Assembly (NCBI RefSeq): GCF_035222375.1
Contig: NW_026946363.1
Span: 2,852,001 to 2,916,000 of the forward strand
DNA: 64,000 bases
Direction: 5' to 3'
Origin: Podospora pseudocomata
Taxonomy: Eukaryota > Ascomycota > Sordariomycetes > Sordariales > Podosporaceae
The notes beneath the pieces are model-generated. The model saw only the letters and a program-made list of their open reading frames with translations, was not told where the DNA came from and ran no database searches. The position numbers were made by a program, and so were the translations under genes. This document shows positions 32,440 through 43,258 of this stretch, piece by piece. Positions within the stretch are counted from its first letter, which is position 1, and each line of letters begins with the position of its first letter.

Positions 32440-32648
32440 ATATACATAATGCCTGCTGGCCTTCAGAATCCAGGAGCTTGGTTCGCCGTGGCGACGTTCA
32501 AGATTGAGGGCTTTCCATGGCGCTAGGCGAAGCCGGTGTATGCCACAAGTTTGACCTGAAGGATCTATTTACATGCCGTTACCCAAAAGCATGGCCTAGA
32601 ACAGACCTAGAGCAGTATTGTCTGAATCATGTCCGCCAGAGTCAGTGT

Positions 32649-32662
32649 CAACACCGGTGTTG
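32649..32662. promoter_or_regulatory. 14-bp perfect palindrome
   Basis: CAACACCGGTGTTG reads the same on both strands and contains abutting CCG/CGG triplets. It sits near the middle of the P450/DHA2 divergent promoter, as expected for an operator serving both genes. Function is inferred from symmetry and place. Confidence 0.45.
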
Positions 32663-32711
32663 GAGTCTGTGTGCTAGTGGGCTAGCTTGAGCGTTCTCGT
32701 ACGACGGAATC

Positions 32712-32722
32712 CGGTATAACCG
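32712..32722. promoter_or_regulatory. CGGT-ATA-ACCG inverted repeat
   Basis: CGGTATAACCG is an inverted repeat with CGG-N5-CCG spacing. It is the third dyad with CGG/CCG ends in the same promoter. Confidence 0.4.
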
Positions 32723-33233
32723 TTGGTTTAGACTTGAGCCGATGACCTGTGTGTCGGTACTGAAGTTGACATGCGGGCTCCTTGATTACCCCTGAAAGCA
32801 GTCATTCAGTTAGAGTCAGGCATCATGAGCTGAACCTGGGGTTCTGCGTGTGCGCTGTGTTCTTCGAAACAAGGTGGCACTTTAAAGACAGCCCTTGAAT
32901 ATTCTCATCGTCGTTTCTGTTGAACTGCCTGCAGGCTTGGTAAGGGTTGACGGTTATTCAGCCGTCGAGTGGCGCACCTAGTCTAGGCGATTCCCTGTGA
33001 CCGCTCCCAACGAGAGAAAGCCGTTGTCGACCGAAAATACCGGCCTCCTAGACTGACGAGAGCTTTATCGACATGGAAAGCGACCATACCTGCTGCCTCT
33101 GGTAGCTTCTCCGGGGTCAGATCTCAGGATTTGAAAGAGGTCGAAAACATGACCCATGACCAGAATTTCCGGCTCCTGAACGTCGAGTGAATCTTGACTG
33201 TTTCACTCAACCCCCGAGTCCCTTCTTCTCCTC

Positions 33234-35490
33234 ATGATGGCTTCTCTGAGTAACGTTCTTCATATCATCATGTGCTTTCGAAAGCGCCAGCCCTCCCATG
33301 ATGAGAGCCCAATACCAGACATCCCCCCCGAGATTCCCATGCCGGCATGTCAAGACAGCAACCGCCCCAGCAGCTTTGGCGGCCTAGTCAGCCAACACAA
33401 CCTCCAAAGAATCGGCATCCCACCCCTCAAAACCGAGTCCATCACCAACAATGACAAGCTCTCAGCCGTCTCACGCGTGTCCGGTGCGACCCGGAATCCC
33501 CCACCGATTCGCACGCCACAGGAGATGGCCAACGTACCCAAGAACGTGCTCCTAGAAGAAGTCCTTGGCGGCCTGCGGCAACTAGCCGCGTCCCCGACCC
33601 CCTTGACACCTACCAGTGTTCGACCAAAGTACCCGATTTCCATGACTGAGCAGCGACATCCAGGGAAACCTGACGCAAAAATCCATTGGAGCACAAAGCC
33701 ATTTGAGGTTCCGAGGGACGCAGTGACCCCGGAACTTCCCATGTCGGAGAAGGGTGACCCTCTGGCAGAGGCCCGTTATGTCTCTGGTATTCCTCTGGCG
33801 TGCCTGATGGCTGGGCTGATGTTTGCGGTGTTTTTGACTTCGATTGACAGAACGATTATATCAACGGTGGGTGGAACATGATGCTATCTAGTATTCTCTT
33901 CCTCTACTGACCTTTGTAGGCTATTCCGAATATTACCGAGGAGTTCAAGTCGACGCCAGATATTGGCTGGTATGGCTCAGCATATATGCTCACAGCCTGT
34001 GCCTTTCAGCCCATGTTTGGTCGCATCTATACGATTTTCTCTGTTAAAGTCTCGTATCTGGTAGCCGTGTTTCTCTTTGAACTGGGATCGTTACTCTGCG
34101 GTATATCAAAGACGTCCATGACTTTGATCATCGGGCGAGCCATTGCAGGGCTGGGTTGTGCAGGCATCCTCACTGGGAGTTTCGTTGTCGTTTCAACCAC
34201 GATTCCGTTGCATTTGCGGCCTGTTTTCATTGCTATTGTTGGGTTAATGTAAGTGATCATCACCACGAGGTTCTCTTCGCTGCTCATCTGACCCTATTCA
34301 GGTTTGGGATCGGTGCTTCCCTTGGACCCCTGATGGGTGGTGTTTTTACAGACTTGGTGGTGAGTATCCGGCAACCGATGTATTTGTCGAGAAGATACTG
34401 ACAACTCGAGACATGGCGATGGTGCTTCTACATCAACCTCCCCGTTGGCGGTGCCACCGCCGCGGCCATGATGATTTTCTTTCATCCAGCAAAGAACAAG
34501 GGAGCCAACCGGCCATTCTGGCAACGTATCTTGGCCTTGGATATCCTTGGAAATGCGCTTCTCCTGGCGGCGTCCATCATGCTCTTCCTGGCGCTCGAGT
34601 ACACAACCCAGGGGGTGGCCTGGTCAAGTGCAGAGGTTATCGGACTCTTGACTGGGTGCGGCGTCGTCGCCGTCATCTTCATGGCGTGGCAATGGTGGAA
34701 AGGAGATGAGGCGCTGATGCCGCCTCGAATTGTCACTCAGCGTACGGTGGCTGCTTCTTGCGGCATGGCGTTCATGACCTATGGTGCGCTCATCAACCTG
34801 ACCTTCTTCTTGCCCATCTGGTTCCAAGCAATCAAGGATGACAGCGCTATTGGTTCGGGTGTCAACATGATCCCCTACTTTTTGGTAAACGCCTTCTTTT
34901 CGCTCTTGGCTGGCATATTTGTCACCAGGATCGGTTACGTTACGCCTCCAGCCGTGATTGGAAGTGCTATCGGTACTATTGGTCTTGGATTGCTGACGCT
35001 CTTGAATCCGCGCACCACGACGGGGCAGTGGGTGGGCTACGAGATGGTGTGCAGTGTAGGGTTTGGCATGTCGATCCAACAGGGATTCACAGCTGTTCAG
35101 ACGGTACTTGCGGAGGACGACATGGCGGTTGGAACAGCAGCGGTGGTGGCGTCGCAGTCGTTGGGAGGCGCCATCATCCTATCGATCGGAAACAGCGTGT
35201 TTCAACACCAGCTCTTGAAGGCATCAGAGGCTAATATCCTGCCCGGAGTCGACATCAAGAAGCTTATCGATGTGGGCGCGGCTTCATTCCATAATCTTGT
35301 ACTGGATGATGAGCTGCCATTAATGTTGGAGGTGTACAATGCTGCACTGCGATTGGTGTTTATTGTGGGCATCCCCATGGGTGCAATGGCTGCCATCATT
35401 TCGTGCTTCCTCGAGTTCAAGTCAGTCAAGGCGAACAAGGAGGTTGATGTGGCGAAAACTCGTGCCGAGGATGTCGCGCAAAAAGCGTAA
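33234..35490 (+). CDS. MFS exporter, DHA2 (14-helix) family
   Basis: A plasma-membrane drug/toxin proton antiporter. Exons are 33234..33866, 33920..34248, 34302..34359 and 34411..35490 (three GT-AG introns of 51-53 bp), giving 699 residues. The first helix begins about residue 185: SGIPLACLMAGLMFAVFLTSIDRTIIST then AIPNITEEF, close to the DHA2 motif D1 (LDxTIVNVALP). Further signs are [58 protein letters not shown] (motif C region) and a C-terminal cytosolic tail. An unusually long N-terminal cytosolic region of some 180 residues is rich in P/S/T and contains IRTPQEM and TPTS-type phospho-site-like segments. A second ATG directly follows the first. It is divergent from the P450. Confidence 0.94.
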
Positions 35491-35818
35491 GAAAACAATA
35501 ATATGAGGAATTCATGTATGTATGAGATCAGGTATTTCATGAATAGGAAAGCTTGAGATTCACTGCACGAGGGAAACGCGATATCACGTGTGGCCGGCTG
35601 TGCTCCGGAATGGGTGCAGCTGTCAACTCTTGGCGTCTGCAAGGTCGCTGCTCTTGGGTGGATCAAAGAAGCTGGGCCGGTGGGGCTCTCTTTTTATCGA
35701 TATCAACCGGGCAAGGCTACGATTACCTTTCTGGAAGCTCCGTCACCTTTCCAAACTAAAGCCAATTCACCCGATCCGCGACAGCTTCATCACACTCTCC
35801 CACACCACAATATCCACG
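35491..35818. other. Intergenic region DHA2 exporter-TFIIS
   Basis: 328 bp holding the DHA2 3' end and the TFIIS promoter; no other gene was seen. Confidence 0.55.
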
Positions 35819-36849
35819 ATGGACGACCGATCGCTCACCAAGCGCATCCAGACGCTGCACAAGGCTGCTGCGAAAGAGCCTCCATCCGTGGTCCTCCAGT
35901 TGCTGGAGGAGTTGAAGAAGGAGCCTGCCCCGACTGAAGAGCAGCTTCGTGTAAGACCTCTCTCCTGTCCCTGCCGCGGCGGGCGGGCGGGTTGACTTTT
36001 TTGGCCACTCTGTTGATCATATTGCCCGCAGTCCACCAAAGCCGGCGTCGTCGTCGGTAAAATGCGATCAAACACCAACAAAGACATCGCAAGATTGGCT
36101 ACCGAAATCGTGTCCAAGTGGAGGAAGAACGTCGACTCGGCCAAGGACAAGCGCAAGGTTGAACTCGCCAAGGACTCGCCCACCCCGAAGAGCGTCAGCT
36201 CGCCTCTCCCTCCATCATCATCTTCCAACAAGCCATACGAGGGCGATACCGAGAGACGGCATTTCAAGACGGACAAGGTAGATCTCAAGCGCACCGGTCA
36301 TCAAGCTCGCGACGGCTGTATCGGCGTTCTTTACAACGGCCTGGCATACAGGGCCACAGAGTCTGTCGAGGAGGTTGTCAGACTCGCCATGGAGGTGGAG
36401 GCTGCCGCTTTCAGAGTTTTCAAGGGCGACACGCCAGAGTATCGCCAAAAGATTCGCGGCCTCATGACCAGTTTGAAGCGCAAGGACAACCCTGCCTTGG
36501 GAAAGCGCGTACGATCCGGAGCCATCACGCCGGACACGTTTGTCAAGATGACGGACGTTGAGCTTGCCTCGGATGCCCAGCGTGCCGAGGACGAGAAGCT
36601 GCAGCAGGAGAACATGAAGAAGGCGCAGGTGCCCATGGCGGAGAAGTCGATCAGTGATGCTCTCAAGTGTGGCAAGTGCGGGCAGAAGAAGGTATCGTAC
36701 AGCCAGGCTCAGACTAGGTCTGCTGATGAGCCGATGACGACATTTTGCGAATGCACTGTGTGCGGTAACAGGTGGAAGGTAAGTTTTCACTTCGACAGCC
36801 TTGCGTCAAGTGGTTCTCGCGTGCTAACAGATGGCAACAGTTCTCCTAG
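35819..36849 (+). CDS. dst1: Transcription elongation factor TFIIS
   Basis: TFIIS rescues backtracked RNA polymerase II by stimulating transcript cleavage. Exons are 35819..35950, 36032..36778 and 36841..36849, giving 295 residues. Domain I (LW/TFIIS-N, about 1-80) starts MDDRSLTKRIQTLHKAA. The central domain (about 130-245) includes YRQKIRGLMTSLKRKDNPALG. The C-terminal zinc ribbon has CGKCG and CECTVCGNRWK cysteines, with the acidic DE pair in QTRSADEPMTTF intact. The last exon is only 9 nt (Phe-Ser-stop) and restores the conserved RWKFS ending; two AGs 10 bp apart precede it, and only the second gives this ending. Upstream: the DHA2 gene; downstream: convergent scm3. Confidence 0.96.
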
Positions 36850-37483
36850 CGAGCAAGGCGTTTTCCTACTTTTTGTCGTGTTTTGGTTGGGATTTGGCGT
36901 TTGGGGAACGCGCACCATTTTCGTCTTTTGCTGCGTTTTTGCATGATACCCGAGCAGCGGCCAGGCAGTACTTGAGGCTCTGTCTCGGGGATGGGAGAGG
37001 TGGCTGAAGGATCCGGAGGAGGTATTTACCTATTTCTATTGAACTCTAGATTTAGAGCACAGGCTGTACTATACGCAATTTCACGAGAGGCCGATGACAG
37101 TGAAGCATGTCTGGGACTTTTGGGACATGATTAGCTTGGACAGTTCACAGGTCAGAACTACGCTCGCCAGCGATCCCGACAAGGAGATTTGCCGGACGTT
37201 TCTTACGAGAATACATATATCGGTAGTTGACATAACAACCGTGAGTGGGTCGACTCACTGTCCCTTTTCTCGAGCTTTTCCGTATCGATGGCAAACCAAC
37301 GTATAATGCAGCGATGTTTCATTTTCGCTCACAGTGTGCGGTTTATAATTCATCACTCCTTCAACTTGTCAACATATAAAACAATCTCCCAATTAATTCC
37401 TATCCCACTACATATAATCACCACTCCAACACCCTCCTCCCATCCCACTAATCACCCCGCCCCCCGCATCCACCTCCCCCCCA
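36850..37483. other. Convergent intergenic region TFIIS/scm3
   Basis: 634 bp between two gene 3' ends. No coding signal was recognised. Confidence 0.55.
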
Positions 37484-40400
37484 TTATGATTCCCCCCTCC
37501 TCACACACCCAAAGCAAAAAACCTTCCCACACCCCCCTTCACACCTCCCCCCCTTTCCCTTATCCTCACCCCCCCCTTTCACCCTCTTCACCTGCCTCTT
37601 AACAGCAACTCTCGCCATAAAACTCTCCTTTTTATCCCCCTTCCTTGCCGAGCCCTCGGGCTTTTTGACCAAGTATGTCCCCCTCGGCGTACCACTCACC
37701 CTCGAAAACAACCTCACATGGTTCGAAGCAGGAGAAGACCTCATAATGGGCGTCACCGACGAAACAGACGGCGACAAGACAGCTAACTCGTCGTCTTCCG
37801 AGTCGGAGAGCAGAGACAGCACCCCCGAGCGACGTTTCCTTTTGGCGGTGGGGGTAATTGAGGATGAAATGGGGGGTGCTTTTAAGGTGGGGTCCTTGGT
37901 TGGTTTAGTCGAGGGTGCTGGTCGTTTTGATGTGGGCGTTTTGGTCGGTTTGGTGGCGGTTGGTGTTGTTGTTGGCTTGACGGTGGTGGGCGGTGGTTTT
38001 GGGGCTGGGGTTTTGGTTGGTTCGGCGGCGGTTGGTGTGTTTGATATGGTGGATAATGGTGTGGTTGCTGGTATGGTGGGTGGTGTTGGTTTTGCCTTTG
38101 GGGGCCGGCCACGCGGTCTCCTCGGTGGTGTTGTAAGATACAAGGGCGTGGAAGGCCTGAGGTGAAAATCCCCTTTCCGTTGGGCTGGTTTGAATATCAA
38201 TGGTGAAGATGTAATGGCGATGCTTTCTAGCGTCATATTGTTAATATTGTCGTGGGGGGTGCCTGGCAGTGGTGACGATGTCGTGTCCGTGACGGCCCCG
38301 TCCTGAGACTGGGACGACAGAGCCGGGACAGGGTCTGATATTTCGGCTGGCCCCGGAGAAGATGCAATGGGGGCAAAGTCCAACATCTCAGTATCTTGAG
38401 GCTGTAAAGATAGAGAAGCGATCGGTCCCAGCATCTCAGCATCGGGAGCGCAGGATGACAGAGTTGGCGACGGAACCGTGTGATTTCGCGGGGTTTCTTC
38501 CTCCACAATACCCATCTCACTTGACGGTTCAATATAAGAATCTGGTATTTCCAGCGTTGTCTCTTCGTCTCCATTAAACGACAGACTTGGCGATGGTGGC
38601 CTCACATCGTCGTCGAGATCTTCCTGGGTCGAGAAACCGCCGATGGGATCAGAGTCTGGAATTTCGCCTCGCGGGTCTCTACCCCTGAAGGATGGTCTCC
38701 CTTTGCGTCTGTTTGGCCATGGCGTCTCCTCGCTGCCGATTGTGTAGATAACTTCTGTTATTTGGGGCGGCCGAACCATAATGTCTGGTATTGATGATTC
38801 TGTATTAATAATGGGTGGTGCTGATTGCGGTGACGATTCTTTCAACTCTACCGCGACGCGTTCATCTTCACGGTTAGCCTGATTCTCCAGGCTCGAATCT
38901 TTTGGATTAAGATTTCCATCGTCAGGCATCGGCACATCGTGTGGCTTGTCCGACGTATTTGTGTCAGAAGCCACGATGCCAAGTGGCTTGCGTAGAGTTT
39001 TCCGTAACAGACTTTCGTCCTTTTTGCGGCTTGCTCCTGCCTGCTTTCGTGGCTGCCGTTGCGTCTTCTGCATGGGCTGATCTTCGTCAGACAGGTCGTA
39101 TTCTGCATCCACTACATGCCGAGTAAACAGTTCTCCTGGCGGCTCCGGCTGGCCATTGGCTTCTATTTCACTTTCAGCAACCGGGGGTCTGGTTGAGTGG
39201 TTTGTTTCTTTCTCCTCGGGCGCCAGAGGTATCATTGTTGCTGGTGGAACATTTTCCTCCCCATCCTTTTCCTGTGGAATAGGATGGTCACCCTCGCTTT
39301 GCTCAGGCGTAACAGCCCTGAACGAGGAGATGTCCAGTGGAGTTTTGGCCACAATCTCCACCCGCAGACTCTGATTTCGCGGTTTTCTAGCGGACTTGTG
39401 CTCTGAATCAGACACGTAGATATAGACATCTGGATCCGCGGCAGGTACTGAATCTTGAACTGGTGGTGGTCGTGACCGAACAGCCATCACCGTAGGCTTC
39501 TCTTCTGGAGTCTTCGGGCTCTCGGTTTCTACAAGCGTTGCAGTAAGTTCCGGTTCAGTTGTTGGAGAACTGATGTCGGCCGTCACAATCTCAACATCTG
39601 GCTGAACTCCGTCCGTCTTCGAAGGAGTACTCTCCGCCTCAGCCATCGCAACACCGTCCCGTGGCGGCGAAGGCACTTTCACCACATCCTTTTCCGCATC
39701 TTTATGCGCTGATTCTTTGGGCGTATCCGATCCAACCTTGGACTTTCTTTTTCCAGGTCCCTTCTTCTTCTTTTTCGGCCCCGTATCAGGCGGCGGCTTC
39801 GGCAACAGCAACTTCTGCTTTATCGGCGTCTCCGTCGTCTCCATACCCTTATCCTTCGTAAAAACCCCCAGCAAAACATCGTCCTCATTATCGCCCTGCT
39901 CATCCCTCGGCGCAGCAAGTGAAATCCGTTTCTTCTTCACCTGAGGCGCATCCGTCATCGCTGCAGGCCGGTACATAAACGAAGGCGGCAGCGCCGGCGC
40001 CTGCCAAGTCGGATCGCTGGTCTGTAGATCGATCGGCGGTCCATATCCCGCCGGCCACCCACTAAACCCTTCCATCTGTCCCGGAAACATCATACCCTCC
40101 CCCATCTGTCCAGAAAACATCACACCCGGCCCCATCTGCCCCTCAAATCCCATATTCGACAACGCCATCTGTCCCATCATCCCAGGCCACCCCCCAAATC
40201 CAACCCCCATCGCCAATTCCGACTGCCCCATCATCTGTGGAAGCATCACCCCCCTTCCCATATTCATCCCCATCATCTGTGGCAGCATTACATCCTGCCC
40301 CAACCTACTCAGTCCTTGAGCATCTCCCACATCCTGAAGAAACCTCTCCTCCTCATTATATTCCTTCCCCTCATTGCCCCCCCCATTCTCCCCCTCCCCA

Positions 40401-40735
40401 TCCCCCTCATCCTCACTCTCGCCAACCAAAAGGTCACTCCCCCTCATCCCTTCAATATGCCCATTATTAACCACTATCCTCCCAGTCCTCAAATCAACCT
40501 CGTCCCCCACCCCCTCAAAATCCCTCCCGTACCTCTCAAAGATGCTCTCAAACGCCGTCTTGAGCTTGATCACCGCCCGCTGTCTCGACCGTTCCAGCCT
40601 CGCATTCGGATCCCGTCTCGCGTTGACTTCTGACGGCAGCGACAAGAGTTCGTCTTCTAGTGGATCCTCCTCTACTTCTAGGGGGTTGTTGTTCAACGAA
40701 AGGCGGGGGCGCTTACTCGGAGGGGGGCACTCCAT
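37484..40735 (-). CDS. scm3: Scm3/HJURP-type CENP-A chaperone
   Basis: Scm3 deposits the centromeric histone CENP-A. The protein has 1083 residues and no intron, as in other large filamentous-fungal Scm3 proteins. The Scm3 domain lies at about 43-97: RLERSRQRAVIKLK, FESIFERYGRDFEGVGDEVD, LRTGRIVVNNGHIEGM. Next comes a Met/Gly/Gln-rich repeat-like region (about 150-235, QMMG/GQMG motifs). Then follow long disordered stretches, an AT-hook-like PRRPRGRPPKAKP (about 890), TPT-rich repeats and a basic C-terminus. The end carries a cysteine cluster CEGGCGKVFCFGC (C-x3-C-x4-C-x2-C), possibly a zinc knuckle. The N-terminal KRPRLS may be a nuclear signal. Outside the Scm3 domain little is conserved, so the exact start and lack of introns are less certain. 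Confidence 0.9.
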   Translation of the reverse strand: MECPPPSKRPRLSLNNNPLEVEEDPLEDELLSLPSEVNARRDPNARLERSRQRAVIKLKTAFESIFERYGRDFEGVGDEVDLRTGRIVVNNGHIEGMRGSDLLVGESEDEGDGEGENGGGNEGKEYNEEERFLQDVGDAQGLSRLGQDVMLPQMMGMNMGRGVMLPQMMGQSELAMGVGFGGWPGMMGQMALSNMGFEGQMGPGVMFSGQMGEGMMFPGQMEGFSGWPAGYGPPIDLQTSDPTWQAPALPPSFMYRPAAMTDAPQVKKKRISLAAPRDEQGDNEDDVLLGVFTKDKGMETTETPIKQKLLLPKPPPDTGPKKKKKGPGKRKSKVGSDTPKESAHKDAEKDVVKVPSPPRDGVAMAEAESTPSKTDGVQPDVEIVTADISSPTTEPELTATLVETESPKTPEEKPTVMAVRSRPPPVQDSVPAADPDVYIYVSDSEHKSARKPRNQSLRVEIVAKTPLDISSFRAVTPEQSEGDHPIPQEKDGEENVPPATMIPLAPEEKETNHSTRPPVAESEIEANGQPEPPGELFTRHVVDAEYDLSDEDQPMQKTQRQPRKQAGASRKKDESLLRKTLRKPLGIVASDTNTSDKPHDVPMPDDGNLNPKDSSLENQANREDERVAVELKESSPQSAPPIINTESSIPDIMVRPPQITEVIYTIGSEETPWPNRRKGRPSFRGRDPRGEIPDSDPIGGFSTQEDLDDDVRPPSPSLSFNGDEETTLEIPDSYIEPSSEMGIVEEETPRNHTVPSPTLSSCAPDAEMLGPIASLSLQPQDTEMLDFAPIASSPGPAEISDPVPALSSQSQDGAVTDTTSSPLPGTPHDNINNMTLESIAITSSPLIFKPAQRKGDFHLRPSTPLYLTTPPRRPRGRPPKAKPTPPTIPATTPLSTISNTPTAAEPTKTPAPKPPPTTVKPTTTPTATKPTKTPTSKRPAPSTKPTKDPTLKAPPISSSITPTAKRKRRSGVLSLLSDSEDDELAVLSPSVSSVTPIMRSSPASNHVRLFSRVSGTPRGTYLVKKPEGSARKGDKKESFMARVAVKRQVKRVKGGGEDKGKGGRCEGGCGKVFCFGCVRRGES

Positions 40736-41058
40736 CGTGGTAGTCGCATATCGTGGTGGACGCTGGGGTCGAGTGTGGTGGTGTCGCAGAGTGGAATTGG
40801 CCGATTGGTAGTCACGAATCTTAGGTTGTCATATCCGAGAAGGGGACGTCTCGTGTGCTGCAGCCACCCGTCGAGTCGTTGGTCGCGAAATTTAAACTTC
40901 AGTTAATTGCTCCTCGAAACCTTGAAAGTGACATACTGCTCAGCGGAAATCAATTGGGAATTGATTGTTAACCGAGCAACGCGTGGGGCAAGTAATGGTC
41001 AGTGCGCGCTGAGCTTAATCCAGCACGGCCCCCCTTTTTGCTATTCATACAAGACTTT
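40736..41058. other. Intergenic region scm3-methyltransferase
   Basis: 323 bp holding the scm3 promoter and the 3' end of the methyltransferase gene; nothing else was recognised. Confidence 0.5.
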
Positions 41059-42756
41059 TTATACAGTAAACATCACAGTAGCATTCTTATACCACGTCAA
41101 CAGCGGATTCTCCCCACTCTTCGTCTCCGTCTCCTCCAAATACGCCCACCTGCGCATGAACTCCTCGTGAGACAACGACCGCGTCAGTTTGCCCGTAATA
41201 GCCTGGTACATCGCTTCCGACGTCTGAAAGTCAGTAGGAAACATGATGTCAAAGTACCCTTGATGAACCTAGAAACGCATCAGTATGTTTTGCCTGTCGT
41301 CAAACTGAACAGCACATCACTCACCAAAGGCGTCGAAACCGGCACCGGCCTCCTCTGATACCTCGTCTGCACAATCGGCGCATTCAACCCCTTGATCGCC
41401 CCCGGCAACCAGTGGAAATCACTCGTCAGCAGCCGATGCGCAGGGAAATACTTCCCCAACACGTCAAAAAACTGCATCAACCTCGTCGGGACGTACTCCT
41501 GCTCGCTCAAGTTCCCAGGCAAGGGCCTCTGCTGAGACAGCCACTTGCCAAACCTGCTTGTGGGGTACGGCACCTTGTACCTCCCGTCCGTAGCCACATC
41601 CCTCACGCGGAAGAAGCGGGCCGTGACTGGGTCCAAGTTGCGACTGTAGAACTCGTAGTAGTCTCCCTTCCCATCGATCAAGACGGTTCCTTGAAGGGGA
41701 GCTTCGGTGGCCATGTCATACCGGACAACATCATGCGCAAAGTTGTCAAACACTTCAAAGGCGAGGAAGAAACATGGCGACGGCACTTTGGTCTTCCAGT
41801 CAAAGATGGACTGGTTAATGATTTCGACTTTTTGGGCGTGTCCACGAGCGTGGCTGTTTTTCAAGAGGTGGTTGTTTTGAATCGTGGCGAGCTGGGTGGA
41901 AATTTCAATGATTTTATACTGAGTGCGAGCATAGACGGCCGGGTCCACATCGCGAATGTAGTCTAGGATGTTGAGCATCAGGGTACCACGACCGGCACCC
42001 ATTTCGTAGATGATCAAATCATGGTAGGGAAAGGTGGTGAGTTTGTAGTTTGCGATCAGGTACCGGGCGATCGCTTCACCATAGTAAGGGCGGAAGAGTT
42101 CGGTAGGGGTATACCACAGCTGGCGTGTATCGGTTGGAGAGACGGCGTCGAGGGCGTCTTCGAATTCGACGTAGCGTTTCGAAAGAATAGTTTGGAAATC
42201 GATTTCGTCGTGGAGGGAGGGGAAGTTGAAGGGTTCGCCGGGGGAGAAGATGACAACTTGTTTGGAGAAGTAACCGTAGTTGGGGTTGTACAGACTGTCT
42301 GGAGGATATGTCAGCTGTGCACAAACAGATGTAGGTACTTTCCCAATAGAACCAACCTTCAACAAAGTCCCGCATCAGCATCTTTACCCGGCGTGGCCGT
42401 TCCTTTCTGCTTCGGAGCTCATCGGCAGTGACCAGAGGGTAGCTCTCGAACTCCTTGGACATGTCCTCCTGAAACACCTCGCTCCGTTGTTGCCAGTTAC
42501 TTTCATTGTGTGGATTCTTTGACGATTCTCCTCCTCTACCGCGAGCGACATAGTTTCGGTGTTGTTGTTGATGTTGTTGTTGTTGCCGTGGCGCACGGCA
42601 ATGTTGGTAATGTTGTTGAAGCTCCTGAGCTTGAAGCCGTTGACGTCTCACATTCCGCAGAGCTGTGGCCAGGGTCGCCAAGTTCCTTCGCGATTGGCAG
42701 GCAGGGTGATGTCTAAATAGCTGTCTAAACAAGTGAGTAACTGCAGGCGAGTCCAT
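41059..42756 (-). CDS. NDUFAF7/MidA-like SAM methyltransferase
   Basis: NDUFAF7-family enzymes methylate an arginine of complex I during assembly in mitochondria. Exons are 42357..42756, 41325..42298 and 41059..41268 (introns of 58 and 56 bp), giving 527 residues. The N-terminus has an arginine-rich, acid-poor leader ([26 protein letters not shown]-like) suited to mitochondrial import, then a Gln/His-rich stretch. The SAM-binding glycine motif is EMGAGRGT. Typical family segments are [32 protein letters not shown] and [12 protein letters not shown]. The last exon supplies the [14 protein letters not shown] segment. It is divergent from a mitochondrial cysteine-synthase-like gene across 502 bp. 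In some fungi this subgroup is annotated only as DUF185, so the complex I role is by family. Confidence 0.88.
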
Positions 42757-43258
42757 TGTTCCGGAGTCGACCCCTAGAGGTCTGGTTGTGGCGTCGGTGG
42801 TGTCGTCGAGGGGTTTGGCGAGCTGTCCTGGACATTGAACTCCATCCCTCCTTTGACAAGCAGCACCCGCGCAGTTCCCATTTTCGGGGGTCAACTTTTT
42901 GCGTTGGCCCGAGCTCCCATCATCAGCAGGGGTCTTCGGCCTTCAACGGCCTGGATCTGGCGGGGTTTAAAAAAGCGGCCCCCACTGAATCTCACGACAT
43001 TGGAACGTTGGACCAGGGTTGAGAATTGGCTTCTTGGCGACGAAGCTTGAAAGCTCTCAATGACATCAACTCTATTTTTCTCTTTTCACGGTAACATTTG
43101 CAATTAGCTCTGGAGCTTCTTTTCATTTTGGTTCCTGAAGCCCTTGAGCTCCTGGTTTCTCGTGTTTGCTCTTCGAGGATGTCTTTATAATCTGCTTCCT
43201 ACTCCTCATCATTTCATGACCCTCTCATGAAGCAATGAGATAGATACCCCAAGTCAAA
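42757..43258. promoter_or_regulatory. Divergent promoter of two predicted mitochondrial genes
   Basis: 502 bp between the NDUFAF7-like and cysteine-synthase-like genes. It contains a 16-bp sequence (43213-43228) repeated exactly in the divergent region next to mitochondrial AspRS (51355-51370). Confidence 0.45.

Larger units (their letters stand above)
32266..33233. promoter_or_regulatory. Divergent promoter P450/DHA2 exporter
   Basis: 968 bp between outward-facing start codons (32265 and 33234). It holds at least three symmetric sequences listed separately, a TATATAAC on the P450 strand at about 32439-32446, and CGG-N8-CCG at 32951-32964. Such dyads suit binuclear zinc-cluster regulators, common controllers of fungal detoxification genes. 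Confidence 0.5.
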
